This document shows, one piece after another, positions 35,201-50,200 of a stretch of DNA of 64,000 nt. A program made the position numbers and the translations under genes. Where the stretch lies: NCBI GenBank assembly GCA_949358305.1, contig OX442315.1:30468427-30532426 (forward strand). The letters run 5' to 3'. The first letter of the stretch is position 1. The number at the start of each line of letters is the position of its first letter. Under the pieces are notes generated by a model that was not told the DNA's origin, ran no database searches, and saw nothing but the letters and a program-made list of their open reading frames with translations. The stretch comes from Strigamia acuminata (lineage: Eukaryota > Arthropoda > Chilopoda > Geophilomorpha > Linotaeniidae).

Positions 35201-38200
35201 AATCATAAACTTCCGTTATTTAAGCAGTTTGATACAGTACCAGTTGCGCAGCAAGATGACGCCTGAAGTGTAGCACAAACAAATTCCAGCAGAATTTTAT
35301 AAATGACTCGCGATAAAAACAATTATTCGTATTACATTCACCAATTTTTCACCACGTAATCTAACAAACGTAGTGGTGGAGCAGATCTCACGTCCCCTTC
35401 CCTTAATAAATCCTCTTTGCTTATTAATATTTAGATAAAGGTGTTACGTTTATGGCAAGTCAACAGACCGTTGAACAGCTTTGGGTTTAAAAATTATTCC
35501 GTGCTGCGCATAACGAATAAAATACTTAAAGAAATAAAACTCGATTGAAAAAAAATTATAATTCATAAACTCAATTTTTTTTTAAATTATATATTTCAAT
35601 AAAAAAAAACGTTTAAAGTAAAATAATGAAAAGACCGAAACCGCTGTACTTTGCCTAAACGCATGATTCATTAAAATTCATTAAAATCAAATTCAGGTGA
35701 GTATAAACATAATGCTAAGCGATGAATGCGTAATTTAACAGGAAAAAAATACATTAATCTTAGTTGAAGTGTTTACAATTCGTTGGCCAATATCAATAAT
35801 ACCACAAGCGCAAACCAAGGACACCGAGAAAATGTGCCAAAGAGGTTTGTTTTGCTGCTCTCAAATCTACAACTCCTTCGTACAGTATAAACATGACATG
35901 TTTGAGAAATATGATTAACCTAAAAACTAAGCTAATAATACAACCAAAAAATGCATATTTCAAAATTATTACACTAATTCCATCAATTTCTTCGTTACTT
36001 GAAATGAAATCGATGACCATAAGAGACCTGTTTGCTTAGGGCTGCTTGTTTCGCTACATATTCATCAAAATAAATATATTATACGGTATGACAGCTCAGA
36101 TCCATTGAAAGCTAGTAAGTGCAGCAGCCAATGGCAAATGATTCCGGGGGCAAAGCTGCGATGGGGACAAGAGAGCAAAGCGCCCTGGAGTGGAGAAAAA
36201 CACCAAATTTTAACATTGTAGACGTTTAAATGCAAATTTTATAACATATACGGAGTATTTTTTTCTTCTTCTAAAATCTCTCTTTCAAACTGGGAAAAGG
36301 GCGCGGTCATGGCAGCGAAAACCACTACAGGTCTGACGAGCCTGTAGCTAATAGTCTATTACGTTCGATTTTCTGTTAAAAATGGGAACAAATTTAGCGC
36401 TGTTAAAAACGAGCGTGTTTTCAACAGCCAAAACAGTGGTGTGTACATTTATCCTGAGTAAAATTTATTTCAACTTTAATACATAACTACATTTTTCTGT
36501 TTGCTTTTGGTATGAATCCTTTTAAATTCATTCAAAATGTCATTTTAGGAATTTTGTTATGAAATTGCGCAATTTCTTAAATGCAAGATAAACTTTAATG
36601 AAGAAAAGTGGTCCAAATCGCCCCTTTTAATTAAGGGAGATGAAAAAAATCACTTAATACTGCACTTTTAAAAAAAATACAATTTCCTGTTGTAAAGTCG
36701 CGCGTCTAATGATTGGTGTGCACTGTAACCATGCATTAATGTAATGTTGCATGCAAATTTCATTGATGTAGATAAAAAAATTGAAATACAAAATCAATAA
36801 TCGTGTCAGTTTTAAACTTTTTTTGTTTTAATTCACAAGCTGCATTCGACCAGTCTTGTTGACCGGTTTATCCGCTTTAGACCGGTCTAAATGCATATTT
36901 TTTCAGCAGTTTGAACAACAGAAATTCTTTAAAGATTGCTTAACTGCAAAAAATTTGCAAAAATCTAATAAACATGTTTTGTTATTGAAATGTTGTGCGC
37001 ATGCGATTGAAAGCAGACAAAATCTGCCTCAATTTTTGGAGTTAATTTGACATTCACCAGACCAATCAACGCCAAATTTACATCCAAAATTTAGAGCAAC
37101 CTGACTACTGCATACGTTATTTTATCTAAACGACTTTAGGTCTAAATGCAGCTGAAGTAAAGTCATTCTGACTTGTTTATCTGATTTAAAATGCATGGTT
37201 TTGAATATGAATTTAGTTTTAAATAATTACTGCACTTGCTATAAAATAATTCATACGCACTTTAATAACTTAAGTGATAATATTTTAACTGGCGCAGTTG
37301 TATTTTCTACTTCTACAATGGCAATTTCTATTTGTAAAGTAACACTTTCTCTTTCAGAAAGAGTATATTTCAATTTTCTAAATGCATTTCATAATTTATA
37401 AACCGAATTGTGGTAAAAACGCATTTTATTAATAAAAAAACTCACATCTTATCAATTGGTAGAAGCCAGGAATGTCAGAACTCAGGCTTGACTTGCACAT
37501 GACAAGTCAAAAAATTGTCCTTGATGGAAACTAGATTCCCTTCACACGCAAAACCCTCGCAAAGGTGTAAGGCGGTGACAATTGACAAAGGTCCTCTTCA
37601 CCTACAGCATCAGTTTGGTTAAACTCGACAACCAGCCACACATTAATTAAGGAAACAATTAATCAACAGGTGAAAATGTTTAACTAAGAGCAGTGAGTCT
37701 ATATATTTAGTCGTTTATTTACTAAGATGAAAATAAATAGACAAAAAAAATTTTCTAACTCGATATTAAACAGATTTACCAGTAAAATAAATATTTGCAC
37801 AACATTTGACATGGAAAACTTTTAACGATAAAGAAATGCAAGGTTGACAATGGAAACTGTCTTTTTAAATGTCATATTGTATGAATGGGATGAGCATCTC
37901 GTTCCATCCCGTAGTGTCATTTTGAATGACAATCACAAGCAACATGAAAATTGAAACAGAAAAAAAAATGCACACACGTTCCAGCCTAACAACTGGGAAC
38001 TAAATCCCAAGTTTTTCCATTAAAGATAAACATGTTTTGAACAGCAATAAAAATTATAAACAAATTTCATAATATAAAGCTAGAAAAGATATAAAGAAAA
38101 CGATATAAAAGCACCTAGGTGAATTAATCTTCAGTCCCTGCTTCATTTCACAAAAATGTGAAAATAACTGACTGCCACAAAAAGATAATAATTTCTGTTT

Positions 38201-41200
38201 TCACCAATTGGCTATTGACGGGTGCACTGCACTAAGGTTCAATTCAATAAAATGCTCGGTCGCAAAATACGAAAAACTCAGGAAAACAAGCCGTGTATAT
38301 TTTTAACGCAACGCCACGCAAACGTGCATCGAGATAAACCGAGATTTGCCGTGAAGTGAGTGAGATATAGCCCAAAAAAAATCGATTTTACATGAAAATT
38401 TCATCTAGAAATCCACTGGAAATACCTAAAAGTTAATATCACAGAATTTTCGGTCGAATTCCATTATTATTAACGTCAAAATCGATAGTAATTATTATAA
38501 TTAAACTGTCTGCGGATTGGTTGATGACATTATCTTTGACTCTTTTATCTGCATTTTCGAGCTTGTGATAAGACTCGCCCGATTTCTCTTTTGAAAAAAC
38601 AAACATTTGCCAATATGGCATGCATGACGCATATCCTTGCGATGGCATTGTTAAATAAAAACGTCCATTTAAATTTCACTTTAAGACTATAACGTCTAAT
38701 CGATTTAAACGTGAAATGTCACTCAAAGTAGAATTTTGTAATCCAAAATTGCCCAACAAATGGCAAGCAGCAAACAAGATTTTCGGCAAAATGGAATAAT
38801 TTCAAATATTTTAAACAATAACGATATGCACAAACGGCTCCCACAACTCGCTTCACACTTTAATTACGCCTAAACAAGTCATTTTAATTATCGGAAATAA
38901 TTAAAGTGCGTATAATTTTTATTCAATCTGCCAATAACAAAATTTAGCACAACTAAAATGCAAACTAAGGAGGCACATTCATAAAATAATGTTTAATTCC
39001 TAGTAAAACATAAAACACGACTGAAAACAGATTATCGTAAATCGGCCGCCATTTTTGAAGTTAGATCAAGACAAGCAGTTTAAATATGTTGTTTAAAATG
39101 CTGTTTAGTCTAAATTCCTCTATGAAAGCACTTAGTGAAGTGGATTGCGAAAATAATTGTCCCCTAAACTTTTGATGTTCGAAACTGTTCACCATTTGGT
39201 CTTTGGTAAATTGTAAAACTTCTCTTATTTTCTTCTACACGACATCAAAGTGAGCAATTATATTACATTTCTTGGATTCCTTTGACATTTCCCATTCTTC
39301 CAACATTCTAAAGCTTTAAACTTTAAATTTCTACCTCATATTAAATCCCCTCTAAATAAATAACTTCTTAATCAAAATTAATGCTTAATCGTATCTGACA
39401 GAAAAGCATTTGTTTCAAATATTAATGAAATATCTTCTTTATTTGTGCGCACACACCACACAATGCCATCCATAAACACGCTTCACTAGTTCAAGCATGC
39501 TTAACTCCACGTTTCAGATAGACAAGGAGCATCGATTATTACTGCAAGATCTGCAATAAAGACTGAGAGAAAAACATACAATACCATGTATTATTTGATA
39601 AAGAAACCTCCTTTCCACTAACCGCTATTTACAAGATGTCTACTCGAGTCAAAATGATGAAGACAAACTGTATTTGATGTTTAGAGGCAACTGGCTGCAA
39701 TGTTCTTTGGGATTATTAGCTTGCATTGCAGAGCAATCGTATACATATTCTATTTGCTTTAAATCATCGTTTGCCTAAAGCCAGACCAGGATACTGTGTT
39801 GGTAACCCGGAGCATGTTTGAACTCTCTTTACTACCAGGATTAGATGGCAATCTTTACTTTATGGTTTCCTACGATAGGGAAACGGTGATGCTAAAATCG
39901 TATACGGTATTTCTGCAAATAATGGCCGCGGCTCTTATTGCAAATCGCCGCTCTCGGCCGCAGCTAATACTCGAGGTGGCTACAATTCAAGAGTGGCTCT
40001 TATTTGAACTTGTGGCCGTTTTCGTTCATTTTGCATTTGGAAACATTAATTGGAAAAGCAATTACAATAAGATCAGTGTGCTAACAAAATTAAAAGAAAA
40101 AAGAAAATCTAAATAATAATATGCAGCATAAATATTTAAATTAAATTACGTGTTTCGATCAGATTTAAAGTGCAATTTGCAGCTCATAATTAACATACCA
40201 GCATTTTAATCTTACATTCTAAAATTAAAGTAGAAATAAACGAGAACCTTGTTTTCCAAATAGAAATTTTCCAGGAGCGTAGGCAAACAATTTGTACGTT
40301 TCTTTTATTAGTTACTTAGTTCAGTGATTCTCAAACTATGTAATACAGCTTGTAACAAACCGGCATTTTTGTGAATTACGGATTGCTCTAATAAGCCCAT
40401 ACAATATTTAGCGTTTAAACAGAAAAGTTGCGGCCGTTCTCTGCTCCACAGACCACACTTTGAGAAGTGCTGACTGATATCTTGTTCGCACCAGAAAGTT
40501 TTGGCTAGCCCAAAGTTTAAATCTAGTTCTGGTTCTTGGTGCGAACGCATCTAGCCCAAAATTATCTAGTTTAAATTTTTTTTAAACTAGATAATTCTAA
40601 TCCAGTTGTGTGAACTAGATAATTGCCAAAGAACTAGATAACTGCCAAGGTACTTCCCACAATTCTGTGCATAATATGGTCAGTCGATTGCCTATTGGCT
40701 GCATGCTAACCTAGATATTTGGCATTTTGCTTTTGGGTGCAAACGCTCTAGCCTGAACTTTTTAAGCCAATATCTGACCAGAACCAGATTTAAACTTTGG
40801 GCTAGCCCAAACTTTCTTGTGCGAACAAGGTATTAGTTGTTTTGTTCATTAATACACAAAACTGAAACGAAGCTTTGTATTTAAATAAATAATTATTATC
40901 TGTTCAGAAAAGTCAGAAATTAAAAATACTCTTAAAAACATTGAACATACTACACATAAAAGCTTTACTGTGTTCCTCTATTAAAAATTCCTTTTCATCT
41001 TTACTGAGCGCAACTATTTATAAAACATAAATCTACTCGTACTTTTCCCATTACAAAAAAGAAAGAAAGTCGACTTACCTTTAACTAAAAGTCTTGCAGT
41101 GTATTGAACCGAAGCCGCAGCATTTGTTGCAATGCATGTGTAATTGCCATTATGACGAGGCGCGATGCTGGTGATCACCAAATTACTCGTATATTCGTCA

Positions 41201-44200
41201 ATGTTGCGAATACTGATTGCAAGATGTGATCCAATCGGTTTGTTATCTTTCAACCATTCTATCTTGATTGGAAAATCGCCTTGGGTGATCAAACACGTTA
41301 CACCCGCCCGCATCCCTTCTTTAAGATTATCAGCGAAAGAAAATGGACTAATCATTGGCGCATCTGAAACGAAATTAAAGTGCATCGTAAACATCAGCTC
41401 TGATTCCACCGCATAGGCAATAACGGCACAAAGCAAATAATAAAAACAATAATCAATAAAGAAACACACATTTCAACAATTCGATAATTATGGCACACAA
41501 ACTCAAAGCTCCTCCGGGGTCCGAACCATTTTGTTGTTTCAGCCAGTTTGAGAAATAAATTCGGGCGGAACACGATGGATATGTTGAAGTTTATGATTAT
41601 TACCGAGTTTCTGCATTGTTGAGTTTAATAACATCCAAACTGTTATTTATTTACTAGGATAAAAAAGAGCCAACTTGTGTTTTTTTTCCCTTTCCTAATT
41701 CCCACCGCTAGAAACAGTTGACAAGAGAAATTACTCTTTCATTAGACCTCACTTTCTAAATGTGTTTTTATCTCTCCTACGGCACTTGCCACATACCGTA
41801 ATTAGCTTTAGCAACCAAAATACAGGGCAAAGCAAATCTTTGATCCTAATCAAACAGTAAAGAATTACATTAGTGAATTTATTCCCTATTCCCCATTGCT
41901 GTTACTCGCTACTTTCAACCCAACCAATTCTTGCCGAGACGAGTTAATGTGATGAGATTGGTGACAAGTCAAACAATAATTAGATATTTCACCAAACTCA
42001 GAAAACAATTCATCATGACATGCCTCGTACGCATGCGCAAATTTAATTGCCAAATTAATAATAAAACAAAAAACATTTAACGACTCGTTTTTATATTCCA
42101 CACACGGAAATAAACATTTCATCATCAACTTTTTAATATTTCGCATTTAATTTCTACATAATATGTTAATTAAAAAGAAAAAATGAAATAGAAAAGGCAG
42201 TTTGTAACAGTATATGACGTGTGGTTTAGCGTGCAGTGACAGGTCACAGGAGACTTTTGCACGCCAATTTGTATAGCAGCAAAGCGCATGCTGAGTGTGG
42301 TGAATTTTATCAAGACTGAACACGCGTACTCCTCTAATGCAACTTACCACCAACAGTGATTTATACGACAAAAAAAATTCATCAAAACAACTTTTAATTT
42401 CAGTAGTGTACATTTAAAAGCACAAACCCTCAGAGACACAAAACAAAACATCCCAAAAAAAAAAAAAAAAAAAAAAACTGCACCATTTTTCAAAATATAA
42501 TTGTGTAAAGGGTTACTTGTAAGTTACATAAATCAAAATTGATTTTGTGCTAAGTTGATAAATGATAGTACCGTTTTATTAGACTTACTTTAATTATCTC
42601 CAGCTCACTTTGCCTGCAGCGAACTGGACTAAGCCAAGTACGTATATAAAAAAAAATGGTTGCTAGGCAGCAGCTCGGATTGTGGCAGAGCAAGACCCTT
42701 TCTCCCTATACAATCTTCATTCGTAATGGAAAAAGGAAGAAGACACTCCCCACCTCCCCACCACCTCGCGAGTACGCACCCAAACGTTATTAGCCTGCGC
42801 GCAAGTGGTCAGATTATTTTCCCCAATTTTTATTTTCATATTTGGATTGTATTTCTTTCTTATATTCTCGACTATATTATATCTACAATGCCACTTCCGT
42901 TCATCTTTCCCTGGCATTCTCTTGGCTTTCTTTTTTCTGCTGGATATAATAAAAACAATTGTTTTCCAGAGAGAAGAAAAAGAATGGATTACTCGTTTCA
43001 CGTTATGTACGTTTGAGTTTTATTGTCTAAAGAGGTTTAGAAGGATGCATGCAATAGATGAAAAAAAAAAATTAAATTGCAGTGCGAATGTATTGGTTTT
43101 TCAAGTTTCTGCCCACTAGAGATGTGCAGGGTGTGCCAAACAAAATGGAAGAAAAAGAAAAAATCAAAGCAAACTCAATTCCTTCAAAGAAAAGAATTCT
43201 AAATGACATTTCTTAAATTACGTAAACACAAAATAAGAAGTAGAAAAAAACATTTAGCACAGTTAAACGCCTAAACGGTCGTTTTAAACATTTTTCCAAT
43301 TGCTTTTGTTTGTTTTGAATGGCGCATTGCTCCAAAATTAATTCCAGTTGCTATTTTTGTTTGAACTAGCACGGAAAATTAATGCCAAATTCTTACCCCG
43401 TGTTTACATTGCAAAATAAATAAGTGCGTATCGTTTTATTTACTTTTCCTAACCACAAACCATTGCGTTGTAATAACACAGTTAAAGCCCCATTTCGAAT
43501 TTCTCGCAATGACAAATAAAATGGGAAAAGTTGGACCTGACAGCCCAAATAAAAATAAAAAGAGGAGGCGGGGAAAAAAGACAAGTATCTCATCACATAA
43601 AAAACACTTAGCCCAAATCAAATAGACCAACGAAAATGTGCATTGATGGCACAAATGGTAATCTGACGGACGCCACAGCGATATAGGTTGGAAGATCAAA
43701 ATTGAAGCGGTGTGCGCTTATCACACGTCAAACTGTCAAATTAAACTTTTAAAGAGCCATTTCCAGCAGAAAAAAAATATGCATCAACATTTTTTTTTCT
43801 TTTTTAATAAAAATCAAAATATAAAAATGTGAGTGGAACAGATTAAAAATTAATACAAAAATCGCCCCATATTATTTTACAATAAAAAAACCTCTTAAAA
43901 ATTAAATGCAAATAACTTTAACGTGTTTCTGTTGTCATAATACAGACCTGCCATTCGCGTATTCCTTTTTTGCAAAGCGACTGCTTCACTGCAATGCCAA
44001 TATTAACTTAAATTCCCACGAAGTAAACATGACATGCGCTGCCAGTCGTCTCCCGAGACTTACAGCATTCGATTTCTCATCAAATGCCACTAAGCAGTGT
44101 TTTCTCCAGTCGACTGCTACCACAAACCAACAATAATTGTTATTGTTGGCTTCATGCTGCTACAATATAAGCGTTGAAGTCGTGCACCACCGTCATCTAA

Positions 44201-47200
44201 CCAAATTCTAACTGCAAATTCCTTTTCACGTATATACGAAACCACAGCAGCCAAAAATTGCTCGTTGCCGACAGGTACCAGTAAAGAGCTAAAATAGAAG
44301 AGTAATCCTTCATCTGCTTATGTGGGCATAGGATTCAAATCTAGCTCGTGTTAAAAAGCAGGAATGAGTTATCAAACGTTGGTGGAGAGAAAGAAAGAGA
44401 ATAAATCTTACTGGATTAAAATGACAACAAAAGAAGCAAGATTACTTGTACATTTCTATCTGAAAACCATTACATATGTCTTTTGGTCTATTTTTTCTTA
44501 AAATCTGCCATTAAACCACAATCTCGGGTCCATTATTCAATCATAGTAACAGTTTCTAAATATTTAATTTCAAAAATGCGAATCCAGCATGTTAAACTTT
44601 AATTTCAAATTTATTGACCTGACAGGGACACATTGTACTGTAATTTTAATTAAAATATCACTTCAAACATGACATTCCAAGTGAAAATAAAGTTTCAAAC
44701 GATAACGACTGCATCACGACATGAAAAAATGTCAATAAATACGGTTTCGCAATACAAAATAAGCCAAATAAAAAATAAAATCCCATCAAAGCAAAAATCC
44801 ACTCGAAGCGAATTTCGTCTTTTTTTTGCTTACCGGAATTTAAATTCCAAAACTTCCATTAGACAACGAAACACGCACCCATCAATAAAACATAAGGTGG
44901 CCCATTTGTTCACCAATCTATCAAACAACGTATAAAGTAGCAATTTTATACCACAATTCTTGTTTAACATACAAGCCGATGCTCATCTCCCTTCGTTTTC
45001 CTAGGCATCCAACCTACTTATTGCAAAGTAACTTTACATTTGTCTTGCCGAATATCAAATTGCCCATTAAGCAGGGCACAAACATGAAAGATTCATTGTG
45101 CATCGTCAGCTTTTACGCAACGCACATTAAGTAAAACCGCAATACAAAGCAAACGAATTACCATCAACATGCGAAGCAAGGTAAAGCCATTAGTTTCGTG
45201 TCCACGGAGCCTTTGCTTAAGGCACATTAACAAACAGTGACACAAGTCGCCTACCTTTAACCCCCTATTAGTTAAACTCTTGTTCCAACAGCCACACTCA
45301 AAAAATTGTTTGACTTGCGAAATAAAATAAACATTCATCATCTCGAGAATAAGGGTTGAATCGATGCGAGCAAAGATGTAGGCTTTCGCACTCGGCAAAA
45401 ATCTTCAACTGCTAAGCACTTTAGTTCCTAAATAAATGCAAATGCGTCTAACCAGCGCCATTAAAGCGTTTACGACATCAAAGATCCTTTTTTATGCTTC
45501 TAATTAGAAAATTTACTGACTTTTTTACTAGGTATTACAGTTTCGACATACTAATCTCATACATTCTCCACTTGATCTGTTGAAACTGTTTTCTCTGGCA
45601 TGGAGGAACTGCAAAGCTCTATTGACCAGAATTTTTATTAAAAATAAATATGTACAAGCTCACTGTGATTGAAAACACACTGAATCGGCCAACATTTTTG
45701 AAATTAAACCGAAACAAGCAGTTTAAATATCTTGTTTAAATTATCTCGGTGCACCAAAATGCTATACAGTCGAAACTCTTTATAATGAATCGCGATATAA
45801 CGAATTATTGATATAACGAATACCTAGTAGAGAGTTTGCGGGATGCATTTTTCCCTTCCAGTTAAAGACTATACGGTATAAAAATAGTGTAAGGGAAAAA
45901 TGCAGCCTGCAAAAACTTAATTTTAAGTTTTTGCAGGCTGCATTTTTCCCTTATCACTACACTATTCCAGCCAACTACTGACAGTTAGTAATTTTGGGTC
46001 TAAAAATTCAATTTGGGGGCGTAAATGTGCAAATTTCTGCATAAAATTCCATTATTATGCCTATAAAGTATGGCTTAGGGCCTAAAATTCAATTTTGGGC
46101 CTCACTTATCGTTCAATCTACGTACCTATGACTGTTGTGTTTGATCGGGACAACAAAATAATCGCCATTTGCAATGAGCGGAGCTAACAATTTAGTGTTC
46201 TCAATTCTGATTGGCTGCGCTATATTTTAATTTAGTGTTGAAAATGATACACTAAAGATTTTTCCCTTACGATGTGGCACTAAAATAGTGTAACGTGGCA
46301 CAAAATAAGGAAAAAATGCATCCCGCAAACTCTCTAATGTCGTAAGTCTTACGTAATGAATTGTCGGTCGGTTAAAAGTTTTATTATCCGAAAAATCTGG
46401 ATATCCGGCAATCCACCTTGCTTGATAAAACAGCTTTTTACTGCATTTGTTTTTAAAACTATTAGGTCACATTAGTTTTGAGTTTATGAAACATGCTTAG
46501 TGCGACGAAACAATAAAAACGGGCATGTCGTAAACCCTTTAATTAACCTCCATGCTGGTTTACAACGCTGCGACACGAACGAGAGAAGATTTAATCTTCA
46601 TCCGCGCGCACACTAAAATTTTTCCCTACAATGCTCCAATTCGTTGCATCGTTGCAACAATCAAGCAAACACTAAAACCTACTGATTTCTTTATCTCGTA
46701 CTTGTACTTACTTAAAACGTAAACGTGCATTTTTCGTTGTGCCAATTGTCCACTGGGGCTCTGAGCAAAGCACGTGTACAAGCCCGCGTCCATTGACTCT
46801 TGCGCATTTAGAATGAATAAGCTCCCATTAGAATAGACTTTTTGCCTGTGATTAATGGGTAGAACACTGCCACCTAGAAGACACAAAGAAAAAAGAACAA
46901 CAAATCAGATTCTAATAGGAATTAAGATTAAAAGCGAAAAAAAAATATTGTACACCTAAGAGAGAGACACGTAAATTGATTTTCCGACTTTTTTCTTCTT
47001 CTACAAAAAGCTTTGACATTAAAGCTTTTCTACACAAATATTTACGAAAGGTCAAAAAAATCCAATCAACCATTTTGCCATGAACTTTACCTAAACTTTT
47101 ACACTACGCTCAAAACTTAAAACAGAGATTTAAACTTTAAAGTGAATCTCGCATACCTGTCAAATTAAATTTTTTTCTCCCGTATTTAAATTCTAAATTA

Positions 47201-50200
47201 TGCAACATCTTTAACATGCAATAATGCCAAAAATTACCCCGATACGAAACAAATTGGCAAAAACGTTTTTTTATTCAAAAATTTTTTTTTACATCCCACT
47301 TAAAATTCGTCATAAAATCCATTTTACAAGCTATAAAAGACAAATTATCCCCCAAGAAAGTCAGGTCAATTTATTCATCAGATTCCGTATTATTGCGGAA
47401 TCCATTTACATTTCATGATTTGGGGATGCGGAGATGCGCGAAACTCTCTATTATTTGCTCCCAACTAAAAAGGAACGTGAGAACTACTTCCGCTCTCCAT
47501 CCCGTTCTTTTTATACGCATACACATATAAAGAAAATAAATCTCAATGGTGCAAACTTGTTTTCTAAGTGACATCACAGCGCAGAAATGGTGCCCATCTT
47601 TTATCTACTTCCAACAAACGACTTCATTTGCCAGTGGGAATGGTACATTTTATCCTACTGCACCTCGTGCGGAAAACACGCTTCCTCAGCTTCTGAATCC
47701 ATTATTTCTTTTTATTTTTTTTTACTCCCTATTGTCTGTCTATGTAGCACTGCTAGTGCAAACTGACGTTGGTTGCTTATTTAGCGGTAACAAGAAAAAT
47801 GGTAATGCCCCTTTCCCCCCTCCCAGAAAATATATATAAAAAGTTTATTCAGTTAAAACAATTGTCAAATCTTAAAAAAACGTATGCGATAATAAAAAAA
47901 TTTCATTAACGAAAAGCGGAAAAAAGTTTGGCAAAACCGTTAGCGGATTTCATTACACCTGGTTCGTCAAAACTTATAAACTTTTAATAAGATTTTGACT
48001 TTTTTTTTTATTTCGGCCCGCTAGAAAGAAATAAAAAGAATAAAATCTATTTCATTTCGCAAAATTTCAATTGGATTGAACAAACATCGCACTGTTTGAA
48101 AAGTGATTTGCTCCGGTTGCGGATCAAATCACGGGCGCATTGATTCCCTTAAAAATAGATCTGAATAGATCGAAACTCGCTGCCATAAATCACAGCATGA
48201 TTTATGAGTATGCGAACCATATAACAAAAGATTTCTGCTCTTGTTAGCAATCCGTGACATCCCAAACCGTTAAATATTTAACTTCAAGAAACATTTTCCT
48301 ATTTGCGACCGCTACATTTTCATTTCAGTTGATTTCTTTCGGTATATAACATTTTATTGATTTTTTTACCTCTTTTCCAGAAAACGGATTCAACTGGATG
48401 TCCAGACACGCGACACCTGATGTGAGCAGTGCGGCCAGCCACGACTGATACATTGGACAGAGGACGAATGTATGGCGGTCCTACAAAAAAATAGAAAAAA
48501 AATTATCAAAGGGTGATAAATACTAAATTAATAACAATTGTAATTCTATTTGGTCGATAGGCTCTTGTGTTAACAAATTTAGTCGCCTAATTTTGATATT
48601 CCACAACTAATGCTTTTAGTAGAGCAGCATCATTGGATTTTACTTCAACTAATCACCTAGACGGTGCCAAAACAGATTGCTGATTTTGTCGCCTAAATTG
48701 GATAGAAAAAGCACGATTTCGATGCACAAAGTTTAAAGAACAACTTAATGAAGTACTTGTCGAGACTAAATAAATGCAATATTTATAAGTAGAAGAAGAA
48801 AGTAGTTTACCAATATGGATTCCCTGGATAACAACAAAAAGACGTGTCTATTCCGTGAAACCAATTTCCATCTTTTTTTTTTTTTAAAAAAAACAGCATT
48901 TTTTCATCAGAAACTAATCTTTTCATTCAACAAGTGAGAATGGGTGCCCCAGAGAACATTAATCCCTCAATGCCGTACAAATGAAGTATGTTTAAAAACA
49001 GATAAATAAAGTATGGCACCAACAACATTTTTTAGCCGTTAGATGTCGTTATCAGCACCTGCTAAACCGCGCTTTTAACAGGTTGCCATGATGTACAACA
49101 GTGTCTATAACAACACACATACTATAAATGCTCTCATACAACACCCGCACCTTTTTGCACTTTCCAGCCGCGTTTAATCAGCATCCCGCGCTCAATTAGC
49201 GCATACATCCAAAAATACTTTAACAAATTTAAAATACAATGTTTAATAACGATAAAAGTGTGCAATGGTTCAACGAGTGGAAAAATTATTCGAAAATAAA
49301 CGAAAATCGACTAAACTTGTGTTTCATCTGTAAATTCGTGTCGTTATCCAGGTCATCCACATTGAACTAAATGCACTATTAATTTTAATTTTACTCTATT
49401 GTTATATTTACTAGCTGCGACGCCATTATTTAAAGGCTCATTTTATTCGTTCAATACAAATTCTATGTGCAGCTGCACTGCTGCCAGCCATCACCAGCTA
49501 ATAGGACTCATTGGCGAGGTAATCTTGTTTCAAAATTTCACTGGTGCCAAAAACCAACTAAAGCAGAACCACCCATCTGCAAACCTCATCTACTACCTAA
49601 TGGATGTTTCAGCACTTTTTCCCATCCTTACCCACCTACTAGATATCATCTAAGATTTTTCACGTGCATCCACAGATAACAATATAAGATACAATTTCTC
49701 AACTAGATTCACTGACATTCTAATGCCTCTGGATTTTTATCTCGACTTAGTCGCCCTCCTTTTTCTTCTCCTTTATGTTTTTACAAAACTAAAAACATTC
49801 TTTCTTAGAAAAAAAAACTTTTTGTTACAATATTATTTTTTTTTTGCTTATATAATACAAAAGAACAATAAGTAAACTGATGCAGTTTTGTAGATACAAA
49901 AATCTTTTGTTCACGTAAATCTTGTGTAGCAGCATCTTTCTCTCGCCTTCAAGACAAACTCTTGCACTGCATTGAATTCGAAGGCAGCCACCATTGTCCG
50001 TTCTACCATATTGTGTATTGAAAAAGAAAATTACTGTGTTCGTTCTGGTAATGTCTAGAAAAATCTACTCAACTAAATCTTTCATTAAGCTTTCGTTCTT
50101 AGTGACAACAGCAGTTCTTTCAATTGTAAATGCAATTACATATATAAAATAATCTAAAAATTAACTTCCACATTTAACGACACCAAATTAAATAAATAAA

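Larger units (their letters stand above)
28461..41078. other. Largest Dscam intron (12.6 kb) between Ig7 and Ig8
   Basis: This is where insects and crustaceans keep the end of the Ig7 exon array. Here no second Ig-like exon was seen on the - strand. It holds a decayed SWIM/Mutator-like transposase (31880-32425), a 17-base-arm hairpin (31543-31591), MITE-like inverted repeats (32901-33029, 36842-37151), a poly-A run (33967-33990), a dispersed repeat (39039-39105) and two adjacent MITEs (40322-40829). The remainder is AT-rich and featureless. Confidence 0.6.
41364..46711. other. Dscam intron between Ig6 and Ig7 (5.3 kb)
   Basis: No coding segment seen; no Ig-like exon on the - strand. It holds a poly-A run (about 42456-42477), a dispersed repeat (45683-45750) and the nested transposon at 45767-46430. 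The rest is AT-rich. Confidence 0.5.

Noticed and set aside
28461-41078. Possible array of alternative Dscam Ig7 exons
   Set aside because: No - strand frame in this intron shows an Ig core (C..W..YxC) with splice signals; the longer frames (for example 30691-30969 and 40308-40550) have unrelated wording.
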